Made by a program: the position numbers and the translations under genes
Part shown: piece after piece, positions 1 to 4,916 of the stretch
Layout of the letters: each line of letters starts with the position of its first letter
Position numbering within the stretch: the stretch's first letter is position 1
Assembly (NCBI GenBank): GCA_012719015.1
Contig: JAAYBE010000356.1
Span: 1-6,986, forward strand
Source of the DNA: Actinomycetota bacterium
Lineage (GTDB): Bacteria; Actinomycetota; Thermoleophilia; UBA2241
Direction of reading: 5' to 3'
DNA: 6,986 nucleotides
Notes under the pieces: model-generated
The model's database searches: none
Told to the model about the DNA's origin: nothing
What the model saw: the letters and a program-made list of their open reading frames with translations, nothing else

Positions 1-473
1 CGCGCCGCCGCGGCGCGCTCCTCGGCCGGCGGGAGCAGGCCCTTGTCGTAGTTGAAGCCGTCCTCCGGCGGCTCGCTGCCGCCGAGGGCGCCGTCCTGGA
101 ACAGCAGATTGGTCACCCACAGGGTGACGCAGTCGAGGAGGAGCACCGGTGAGACGACCGGCGCGCCCGGATCGCCGCCGGACATTCCGGCGGCCGTCGC
201 TGCGGGCGCGGCCGCGGCGCGCACCGCCTCCGGCACGTCGAGGGGACACTCGACCGTCGTCCAGGTGGCCGGGCGCGACGCCACGTGCACGCTCACGCGC
301 TGTGCCATCTCCTCGTCGTGGGCCTGCGACGTGGCGATGTAGGTCACACGGCCGCCGCACGGCTCGGCGAACCGCGCCGCGAGCCGCTCGGCGTACGTGC
401 TCTTGCCGCTGCGCGCGCCGCCGGTGACGAGGATGAGCCGGCCACGGACAGACCGGTCGGGAGCTGTACCCAC
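1..473 (-). CDS. cobU: CobU, adenosylcobinamide kinase / adenosylcobinamide-phosphate guanylyltransferase (C-terminus beyond window)
   Basis: CobU phosphorylates adenosylcobinamide and then transfers GMP to it, in the nucleotide-loop assembly branch of cobalamin synthesis and salvage; it acts in the cytoplasm. About 157 residues are visible. The P-loop GGARSGKS lies at residues 18-25. YIAT (45-48) is followed by the family block with H63, RP (67-68), W71 and E75; H63 aligns with the guanylylated histidine of CobU. The Walker B-like LLLDCVTLWVTNLL is at 111-124. An Ala/Gly/Pro-rich stretch at about 86-105 looks like a lineage-specific insertion. I chose the GTG at 473 because GGGAGG (486-481) lies 7 bases upstream; the ATG at 478 is in another frame. 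The frame stays open to base 1. A cobalamin riboswitch lies directly upstream, so expression should fall when B12 is abundant. Identity is close to certain; only the C-terminus is unseen. Confidence 0.95.
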   Translation of the reverse strand, partial: MGTAPDRSVRGRLILVTGGARSGKSTYAERLAARFAEPCGGRVTYIATSQAHDEEMAQRVSVHVASRPATWTTVECPLDVPEAVRAAAAPAATAAGMSGGDPGAPVVSPVLLLDCVTLWVTNLLFQDGALGGSEPPEDGFNYDKGLLPPAEERAAAA

Positions 474-480
474 CGCATGA

Positions 481-492
481 CCTCCCGCGAGG
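481..492 (-). promoter_or_regulatory. Shine-Dalgarno of cobU inside a small hairpin
   Basis: Read on the minus strand, CCTC (492-489), GCGG (488-485) and GAGG (484-481) form a 4-bp stem with a tetraloop. The 3' arm is the cobU ribosome binding site GGGAGG. This looks like an expression platform in which the riboswitch controls access to the binding site rather than termination. The stem is short, so the mechanism is an inference. Confidence 0.5.
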
Positions 493-504
493 CGTTGTCG
501 CAGT

Positions 505-690
505 GATCGCCCAGCCGCGGTGTCCTGGCTCGCGCTTCGTCCTACTGGCCGCGCCTTCCCGCCCGGAGGGCAGTGGCATCGTCGCGGCGGTCGTCCGCGC
601 TCACAGTTGCGGGGCAGCGCCGGCCTTGCACCGGCTTCCCAGCAGCGGGGAGATGCCGGGCAAGGCTACAGCCGCGAGCGCGTGGAATCA
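505..690 (-). ncRNA. Cobalamin (B12) riboswitch in the cobU leader
   Basis: Read on the minus strand, the hallmark blocks occur in order. The long conserved core 640-603 begins GGGAAGCCGGTGCAAGG and ends with CCCCGCAACTGT. GATGCCACTG follows at 580-571, then GGGAAGG near 560-554, then the B12 box AGCCAGGACACCGCGGCT at 530-513. GGCATC (657-652) pairs with GATGCC (580-575), closing an internal stem. These are the signatures of the adenosylcobalamin-type riboswitch, which lowers expression of the downstream gene on ligand binding. The outer edges are approximate because I could not place the P1 stem with certainty. It ends about 30 bases before the cobU start. Upstream it begins within about 20-30 bases of the Fur-family stop codon, with no convincing terminator between. 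Confidence 0.93.
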
Positions 691-704
691 AACCCCCCGC
701 GGGC

Positions 705-1181
705 TCAGGGCTCGCCGGCCTCGCCCGCAACGGACGTGCCCGCCTGCGCGACGCACGCGGGGCACACCCCGTAGACCTCCAGGTGATGCCCGTAGACCGA
801 GAACCCCGTGGTCGCCTCGAGATGCCGCTCCAGGACGGACAGATCGCCCTCTCCGTCGAACTGGACGACCTTGCGGCAGCGGTGACAGACGAGCGGATGG
901 GTGTGGCCGACACCGATGGCCGTGTAGCACGCCTCGGGATGGGAGGTCTGCACGCGCACGAGCAACCCCATCTCGTTGAGCAGCGCCACGGTGCGGTACA
1001 CGGTCGCCTGCCCCACGCCGTCGGAGCCGACGGCCGCGGCGGCCTCCGCGATCGTGGAGGCGCGCGCGCACGTCGAGAAGTACTCCCACACCCGACGTCG
1101 CTGCCTGGTGAGCGGCACGCCGAGCCGCTCGAAGGCGTCGACGACGAGAGCGTCCCGGCTGTTGTCCGACATATCCGGCAT
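705..1181 (-). CDS. Fur-family metal-responsive transcriptional repressor
   Basis: The protein is 158 residues, a normal Fur length. A winged helix spans about residues 20-78, with recognition-helix segment GQATVYRTVALL (57-68). The structural zinc site is complete: CxxC at C99/C102 and CxxC at C140/C143. The metal-sensing region reads GHTHPLVC (92-99), where typical Fur proteins carry a HHHDH-like run. By my alignment this gives His at the usual Asp89 position and Pro at the usual His90. The His normally near residue 33 of E. coli Fur is also absent. Metal specificity (Fe, Zn, Ni, Co) therefore cannot be assigned. I chose ATG 1181 because an extended -10 (TGCCATAAT) ends 7 bases upstream, implying a near-leaderless mRNA; ATG 1172 is an alternative. 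A Fur-type palindrome lies about 80 bp upstream and may mediate autoregulation. Confidence 0.9.
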   Translation of the reverse strand: MPDMSDNSRDALVVDAFERLGVPLTRQRRRVWEYFSTCARASTIAEAAAAVGSDGVGQATVYRTVALLNEMGLLVRVQTSHPEACYTAIGVGHTHPLVCHRCRKVVQFDGEGDLSVLERHLEATTGFSVYGHHLEVYGVCPACVAQAGTSVAGEAGEP

Positions 1182-1188
1182 GGCGCCG

Positions 1189-1197
1189 ATTATGGCA
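1189..1197 (-). promoter_or_regulatory. Extended -10 promoter of the Fur-family gene
   Basis: Read on the minus strand, TGC (1197-1195) is followed by CATAAT (1194-1189), an extended -10 with five of six hexamer bases matching TATAAT. The -35 at 17-bp spacing (TGTGCC) is poor, as is usual with extended -10 promoters. The predicted transcription start is at about 1182-1181, that is at the ATG itself, so the message would be essentially leaderless. Confidence 0.5.
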
Positions 1198-1231
1198 CGC
1201 GGGTCGTGCGCGGCACAGCGCGCCATACATC

Positions 1232-1260
1232 TTGACGCAGGCTGTCTCCCGTGCGACTAT
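1232..1260 (+). promoter_or_regulatory. Predicted cobO promoter
   Basis: TTGACG (1232-1237, five of six matches to the -35 consensus) is followed after 17 bp by GACTAT (1255-1260), a weak -10 helped by an upstream TGC (extended -10). The transcription start would be near 1267, inside the Fur-type palindrome, and about 66 bases upstream of the cobO start codon. Confidence 0.5.
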
Positions 1261-1275
1261 GAGAATGATTCTCAT
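1259..1275. promoter_or_regulatory. Fur-family operator (perfect palindrome)
   Basis: ATGAGAATGATTCTCAT is a perfect inverted repeat of 8 bp around a central G. Its core TGAGAAT-G-ATTCTCA fits the 7-1-7 operator recognised by Fur/Zur-type proteins (TGAnAAT-n-ATTnTCA). It is in the divergent region between the Fur-family gene and cobO, overlapping the end of the cobO -10 and its predicted start site. A bound dimer should block cobO and may also affect the regulator's own gene. Actinobacterial Zur boxes look similar, so the box alone does not tell which metal is sensed. Confidence 0.85.
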
Positions 1276-1321
1276 TACCTTCCGGCCCAGCTGTCCGGCG
1301 ACGGACCTCCGGCGACTGAAC

Positions 1322-1328
1322 AAGGAGG
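1322..1328 (+). promoter_or_regulatory. Ribosome binding site of cobO
   Basis: AAGGAGG is a near-perfect Shine-Dalgarno sequence, 4 bases before ATG 1333 and 13 bases before the in-frame ATG 1342. It favours the first ATG. Confidence 0.75.
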
Positions 1329-1332
1329 CACG

Positions 1333-1938
1333 ATGGCTCGAATGACGACGCACTCTGTCGAGGAGCATCCGATGTCCGATCCGTCGCTGAGGTGCACCGA
1401 CGCCGGCTCGACGTCCGAGCGCCGCGCTCCGGGTCGCGTCCACGTCTACACCGGGGAGGGCAAGGGCAAGACGAGCGCCGCGATGGGCCTGGCGCTTCGC
1501 GCACTCGGCCACAGGCGCAGGGTGTTCATAGGCCAGTTCATGAAGACCGGCTCGAGCGGGGAGGTCGCCGCGCTCGGCGCTTTCGGCCTGGCTCGCGTCG
1601 AGGGCTACGGCCACGACGGCTGGCTCTTCGGAGAACCGACGTCCGAGCATCAGCGCCGGGCACGCGCGGGTTTCGCCCGCTCCATCGACGCGTTGACCGG
1701 CGGCCGATACGACATCGTGATCCTCGACGAGATCGATGTCGCCCTCGCGTTCGGGCTGCTGACGATCGACGACTGCCTGTTGCTGCTCGACCGCAGGCCG
1801 CACGAAGTGGAACTGGTATTCACGGGACGCAGTGCGCCGCCGGAGATCACCGCACGTGCCGATCTCGTGACTGAGATGCGCGAGGTGAAGCATTACTACC
1901 ACCAGGGTGTGGATGCACGCCCCGGCATCGAGTACTGA
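1333..1938 (+). CDS. cobO: ATP:corrinoid adenosyltransferase, CobA/CobO/BtuR type
   Basis: The enzyme transfers the adenosyl group of ATP to the cobalt of reduced corrinoids, giving adenosylcobalamin or adenosylcobinamide; it is cytoplasmic. The product is 201 residues. After a roughly 34-residue non-conserved N-terminus, the family core starts at VHVYT. The P-loop GEGKGKTS is at 41-48 (the more common form is GNGKGKTT). The VFIGQFMK block is at 64-71, the Walker B-like YDIVILDEIDVAL at 126-138, LVFTGR at 161-166, and the C-terminal block ADLVTEM...KHYYHQG..AR.GIEY at 176-201. All are diagnostic of the CobA/CobO class rather than PduO or EutT. The start is ATG 1333, with AAGGAGG upstream. The Fur-type palindrome at its promoter suggests metal-dependent control. 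It supplies the cofactor form that both CobU and the riboswitch recognise, which fits a salvage role. Confidence 0.95.
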   Translation: MARMTTHSVEEHPMSDPSLRCTDAGSTSERRAPGRVHVYTGEGKGKTSAAMGLALRALGHRRRVFIGQFMKTGSSGEVAALGAFGLARVEGYGHDGWLFGEPTSEHQRRARAGFARSIDALTGGRYDIVILDEIDVALAFGLLTIDDCLLLLDRRPHEVELVFTGRSAPPEITARADLVTEMREVKHYYHQGVDARPGIEY

Positions 1939-1952
1939 CGCGACAGACGACC

Positions 1953-1959
1953 GGGGAGG
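1953..1959 (+). promoter_or_regulatory. Ribosome binding site of the DeoR-type ORF
   Basis: GGGGAGG lies 5 bases before GTG 1965 and 14 bases after the cobO stop codon. The good spacing is the main evidence that translation really begins at 1965 and that the ORF is co-transcribed with cobO. Confidence 0.6.
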
Positions 1960-1964
1960 TACGG

Positions 1965-2540
1965 GTGTCTGGGCTGCTCGACAAGCCCGGCGTGACCATG
2001 GAGTCAGAGAGCGACGACGGCCGCGAGAGCGACACCGGCCTCCGACCTCAGGCCGATGCCCGTCGCATACGCGGTGTCCTCGTGTTCCTCGCCCCTGTCC
2101 GTCGGGCCGGCGGATCCCAAGCGGAGAACCGGCGACGTGTTCCTCCGGATCACGTCCGCCGGCAGAGCCATCGCAGCGAGGACCGGATACCCGGCGCCGG
2201 CTCCGCACCGACACGCCGACGCCTTCCCCCTGACAGGATCGAACGCCGCCCGTCCGGACGGCTCACCCCGGAAGAGCGACGCGCCCTCATCGCCGCACGC
2301 GTCGCACGCCAGCGTTTCGTGAAGGTCGCCCGTCTCAGCGCGGAACTCGGGGTCTCACGGATGACCATCCGTCGCGATCTCACGCAGCTCGAGGCCGAAG
2401 GACTCCTGGTGCGCTCCCACGGCGGCGCGATGCGTGTCGCCGAGGCGTGGCCTTCCCTGCAGGATCGCCAGCATCCTCCACCATGTCGCGCGAACGGCTC
2501 TCTCCACGCTCCTGCAAGCGGCCCCGGGTGGAGAATCTGA
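1965..2540 (+). CDS. DeoR-type helix-turn-helix protein lacking its effector domain (possible pseudogene)
   Basis: The product is 191 residues. A clear DeoR-type winged helix occupies residues 99-156 (bases 2259-2432): TPEERRALI, LSAELGVSRMTIRRDLTQLE and the family hallmark LVRSHGGA. A PSLQDR segment (163-168) still resembles the start of the DeoR linker. After it the sequence turns into Pro/Ala-rich text and stops at 2540. The sugar-phosphate-binding sensor domain, normally about 160 residues, is missing, and neither other forward frame restores it. Residues 1-98 are Arg-rich and match nothing I know; a full DeoR protein starts close to the helix-turn-helix. The start signal is strong (GGGGAGG, then GTG 1965). 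It follows cobO by 26 bases, so it probably shares its transcript. It is either a decayed regulator fused to a foreign 5' end, or a small DNA-binding protein. GTG 2082 is a possible alternative start. Confidence 0.5.
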   Translation: MSGLLDKPGVTMESESDDGRESDTGLRPQADARRIRGVLVFLAPVRRAGGSQAENRRRVPPDHVRRQSHRSEDRIPGAGSAPTRRRLPPDRIERRPSGRLTPEERRALIAARVARQRFVKVARLSAELGVSRMTIRRDLTQLEAEGLLVRSHGGAMRVAEAWPSLQDRQHPPPCRANGSLHAPASGPGWRI

Positions 2541-2552
2541 CAGCCGGGCGAT

Positions 2553-2582
2553 TTGCGAATCATTCTCATATTGCTCTATGAT
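2553..2582 (+). promoter_or_regulatory. Predicted promoter of the DUF4430-ECF operon
   Basis: TTGCGA (2553-2558) and TATGAT (2577-2582, five of six matches to TATAAT) are separated by 18 bp. It is the best sigma-70-like promoter in the window and lies in a locally AT-rich patch. Transcription would start at about 2589, giving a leader of about 179 bases before the first coding sequence. Confidence 0.6.
2554..2568. promoter_or_regulatory. Second Fur-family operator (imperfect)
   Basis: On the minus strand this reads TGAGAAT-G-ATTCGCA, a 7-1-7 box with one half-site identical to that of the palindrome at 1259-1275 and two mismatches in the other. It overlaps the -35 and the spacer of the importer promoter, an arrangement expected for repression. 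The shared 12-base string TGAGAATGATTC in both intergenic regions argues for one regulator, most simply the Fur-family protein encoded at 705-1181. Confidence 0.7.
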
Positions 2583-2736
2583 GAGCCATCCCCACACATA
2601 TGCAGTCCAGGTCGCGCCTGACCGCGGCCCGGTTCGGGACCTGCGAGTACACCGACACCGAAGGACCCTCAGAGATGCTTGCCCCACTCCGGGCGAGGTG
2701 GACGAGCGGTCGGTGGAATCCGCGGCGCTCGGTCGC

Positions 2737-2754
2737 CCGACAGACTGCCGTCGG
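2737..2754 (+). repeat. Small inverted repeat abutting the ribosome binding site
   Basis: CCGAC (2737-2741) and GTCGG (2750-2754) can form a 5-bp stem with an 8-base loop at the end of the long leader. It touches the ribosome binding site AAAGGAG at 2755-2761. In GC-rich DNA such a stem can occur by chance. Confidence 0.3.
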
Positions 2755-2761
2755 AAAGGAG
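2755..2761 (+). promoter_or_regulatory. Ribosome binding site of the secreted DUF4430 gene
   Basis: AAAGGAG lies 6 bases before GTG 2768. It decides the start: the same frame is open back to ATG 2600, but no binding site precedes that codon and it would bury the signal peptide 56 residues inside the protein. Confidence 0.75.
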
Positions 2762-2767
2762 TCACCA

Positions 2768-3856
2768 GTGCCACACCGTCGCATCCTGCTCATGATCGCC
2801 GTTGCGTGTCTCGGCGCGGCCGTCATCGTCCCTACGGCGACGGCACTCACTGCCGGGGTCCGTGTCGAGGCCTCGTCGGGCACCATAGCGTCGCTCACGC
2901 CGGTCACTGTGTCGGCCACCCCGAGCTTCTACGACAGCAACGGCAACCTCTACCGGACCAAGACACCCAATGCCCTGGCCGCACTGGCCTCCGCAGCCGG
3001 CATCCGCGGTTTCACCTGGGAGGCGGCCTACGAGGGTACCTTCGTCACCAACATCGCGGGCTTCACGTCGCTCCCCGACTGGAGCGAGGGCTGGGTCTAT
3101 GCCGTCAACGGAGCCGGCTACCCGATCGTCGATGTCGCCGCCATCGACTTCACGCTCAGGGACGGCGACGAGACGCTGTGGACGCAGTCGCCGGACGCCA
3201 CGTTTGCCCGCGCGTCGGTGGCGCTGGTCACGGAGCTCGACACGACGTACACGAGCGGTGAGGACCTTACCGTCACCGTCAAGGCCGACGACCTGGCGAA
3301 GGTGAACAACCAGGCTGACTACGACAGGTACGGGCTGACTGACCCGACCCAGCTCGAGAAACCGGCGGACTTCCCGCCGGTGGAGGGCGCCACTGTGCAC
3401 GTGGGCAGCGCGACGTACACCACGTCGTCCGACGGCACCGTCACTATCGCCGCACCCGCCGACGGCAGCTACCTCGTTTGGGCGGAGAAGCCCATGGACG
3501 TGTCCACCTGGTACGTCCGCTCCCCCAGGACCCTCGTCAACTTCGGCGCCGAGTTGACGCTCACCGGCGCGAGTGTCGCCCCGGCGAAGTTCGTGCCGGG
3601 CAAAGCCAGGCCCACCGTCCGTTTCACCCTGTCCCGGCCCGCCCGCGTCAAGGTCCAGATCCGCAATGCGAAGAACAAGACCATACGCACGATGCTCGTC
3701 CGTCGAGAGGCCGGCGAACGGCAGGTGACCTGGAACGGAAGGCGCGCGGACGGCAAGCTGGTCCCGCGCAGAGCCCGTTACACCCTGCGAGTCAGCGCCG
3801 CGGACACCTGGGGCCGCGTGACCCCCGTCACTGTCCTGAAGCTCCAGGCCAAGTGA
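2768..3856 (+). CDS. Secreted DUF4430 (transcobalamin-like) protein with FlgD-like Ig tail
   Basis: The product is 362 residues. Residues 1-30 form a Sec signal peptide: basic PHRR, a hydrophobic stretch, then a likely cleavage near TATA-L or ALTA-G. A DUF4430 domain spans about 45-148. Its hallmarks are TPNALAALASAAG (66-78), the central WVYAVNG (109-115) and FTLRDGDETLWTQSP (128-142). An Ig-like or carboxypeptidase-regulatory-like segment follows at about 150-268. The C-terminal 275-362 matches the FlgD-type Ig fold, with VKVQIRN, VTWNGRRADGKLVP and YTLRV. There is no LPxTG motif or C-terminal membrane anchor. DUF4430 is related to the C-terminal domain of transcobalamin and intrinsic factor; binding of a corrinoid is inferred from this and from the neighbours. 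It is the first gene of the importer operon, 16 bases before the lipoprotein gene. Mechanical or adhesive display is an alternative role. Confidence 0.85.
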   Translation: MPHRRILLMIAVACLGAAVIVPTATALTAGVRVEASSGTIASLTPVTVSATPSFYDSNGNLYRTKTPNALAALASAAGIRGFTWEAAYEGTFVTNIAGFTSLPDWSEGWVYAVNGAGYPIVDVAAIDFTLRDGDETLWTQSPDATFARASVALVTELDTTYTSGEDLTVTVKADDLAKVNNQADYDRYGLTDPTQLEKPADFPPVEGATVHVGSATYTTSSDGTVTIAAPADGSYLVWAEKPMDVSTWYVRSPRTLVNFGAELTLTGASVAPAKFVPGKARPTVRFTLSRPARVKVQIRNAKNKTIRTMLVRREAGERQVTWNGRRADGKLVPRRARYTLRVSAADTWGRVTPVTVLKLQAK

Positions 3857-3872
3857 CGACTGAGGGCAGCCG

Positions 3873-4916
3873 GTGAGCCGCCGAACGGTGGCCCGACGCT
3901 CCGCCGGGAGCGGCTTCCGCGGCACAACGATGCTGCAGTGCCGGACGACCGTCACGAAAGCGAGTCGTCTCCGGCTTGAGCGCCGCGTTGCCCTCTGGCT
4001 CCAGCGGTTCGTGCTGCTCCTGCTCGGCGGCCTGCTCCTGCTCCCCGGATGCGGATCCGGGGAGCAGGCGCGGACCGCGCCCGCCGATCCCGGACGACCC
4101 CCGCTCGCGGACGAGGTCCGTCTGGTCGTCTCGCGCGACTTCGGCCGCCAGATCATGACCGATGTGACCGCCCCCGTCACGAAAGACATCACCGTCATGC
4201 GCCTGCTCGCCGAGAGCGTCGAGGTGGAGACCGCGTACGGCGGCGGGTTCGTGAAGGCGATCGCCGGCGTGGCCTCGACTCACGGATCTGTGGCCGAGAC
4301 GAACGCCGAGGACTGGTTCTACTGGGTCGACGGCCTGATGGCGGACGTCGGCGCCGCTGACTTCAAGCTGCGTGGCGGCCAGACCGTGTGGTGGGACTAC
4401 CATGCGTGGGCCGACGCGATGTACCTCCCCACCGCGATCTTCGCGCTGCCGGCGCCCTGGGCGGACGGCGAGCCGTTGCTCGTCACCAACCAGGCCGACG
4501 CAGCCGTCCGCGCATGGGCCGAGGACGCCGGTGTGTCGCTCGGCGCGACCGTACCGTTCGGCCGGAAAGCCCCCCATCAGGCGGTCGTGGTGGCCACGGC
4601 GGCCGAGGCGGAGGCTGTACCGTGGCTGATGAGCCGCCTCGCCGGCCACGATGGTGGAGTCGAGCTTGTGACGGTCGCCTCCGGACGTCTCGTCCTTCAG
4701 GCCTTGGACGGCTCTACCGGGCCGGACGCATCCGGCGTGTGTCTCGCCCTGCCCGATCCGGACGACATGGACATGCCCTTGCTCGTCCTCCTCGTCACCT
4801 CTGAGGAGGACCTTGGCCCGCTGCTCGAGACCGTCACCCCCGCCTCCGTCTCAGCCCGTCTGGGCATCGCTCTCGTGGACGGCAAGCCGGTCCCGCTGCC
4901 ATGGCGAGCCGACTGA
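3873..4916 (+). CDS. DUF4430 lipoprotein, candidate ligand-capture partner of the ECF transporter
   Basis: The product is 347 residues from GTG 3873 (weak GAGGG 6 bases upstream). ATG 3930 is an alternative that would leave a more usual leader before the hydrophobic stretch. The lipobox is LLPGC at 56-60, preceded by the Leu-rich membrane segment 46-58, so C60 should be lipidated and the protein tethered outside the membrane. The DUF4430 domain lies at about 82-182: ITVMRLLAES (106-115), the central DWFYWVDG (147-154), then FKLRGGQTVWWDYHAW (164-179). Residues 185-347 form a further domain I do not recognise, with alternating alpha/beta character and a hydrophobic MPLLVLLVTS strand (301-310). 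It follows the secreted DUF4430 gene by 16 bases and overlaps ecfT by 16, so coupled expression is expected. The context suggests it hands ligand to the importer, but the ligand is unproven. Confidence 0.85.
   Translation: MSRRTVARRSAGSGFRGTTMLQCRTTVTKASRLRLERRVALWLQRFVLLLLGGLLLLPGCGSGEQARTAPADPGRPPLADEVRLVVSRDFGRQIMTDVTAPVTKDITVMRLLAESVEVETAYGGGFVKAIAGVASTHGSVAETNAEDWFYWVDGLMADVGAADFKLRGGQTVWWDYHAWADAMYLPTAIFALPAPWADGEPLLVTNQADAAVRAWAEDAGVSLGATVPFGRKAPHQAVVVATAAEAEAVPWLMSRLAGHDGGVELVTVASGRLVLQALDGSTGPDASGVCLALPDPDDMDMPLLVLLVTSEEDLGPLLETVTPASVSARLGIALVDGKPVPLPWRAD
4037..4068 (+). repeat. 14-bp perfect inverted repeat over the lipobox codons
   Basis: The left arm CCTGCTCCCCGGAT (4037-4050) and the right arm ATCCGGGGAGCAGG (4055-4068) are perfect complements around the 4-base loop GCGG. 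The repeat encodes the end of the signal peptide, the lipobox cysteine and the first mature residues of the DUF4430 lipoprotein. An mRNA hairpin this strong inside a leader-peptide region is notable. No T-tract follows, so it is not an ordinary intrinsic terminator. Confidence 0.85.

Noticed and set aside
476..478. ATG at 478 as the cobU start
   Set aside because: It is out of frame with the CobU motifs; GTG 473 is in frame and well spaced from GGGAGG.
684..712. Intrinsic terminator between the Fur-family gene and the riboswitch
   Set aside because: Only a weak five-pair stem including a G-T pair, and a run of three T, can be drawn. That is too poor to call.
1182..1226. Longer start of the Fur-family protein at ATG 1226
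   Set aside because: The added 15 residues are not Fur-like, no ribosome binding site precedes them, and the extended -10 would lie inside the coding sequence.
688..2214. Long minus-strand open frame (508 codons) across the regulator, cobO and the DeoR-type ORF
   Set aside because: It is a shadow frame of GC-rich DNA: Arg/Ser/Pro-rich translation without family motifs, opposite clearly identified genes.
2600..2767. N-terminal extension of the secreted DUF4430 protein from ATG 2600
   Set aside because: It would place 56 low-quality residues before a clear signal peptide. AAAGGAG at 2755-2761 marks GTG 2768.
1939..2767. Second cobalamin riboswitch before the importer operon
   Set aside because: None of the required blocks (GCAACTG core, GCCACTG, B12 box) could be found on the plus strand in this interval.
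2762..4198. Long minus-strand open frame (478 codons) opposite the DUF4430 genes
   Set aside because: The translation has no recognisable domain, while the plus strand has signal peptides, DUF4430 hallmarks and ribosome binding sites.
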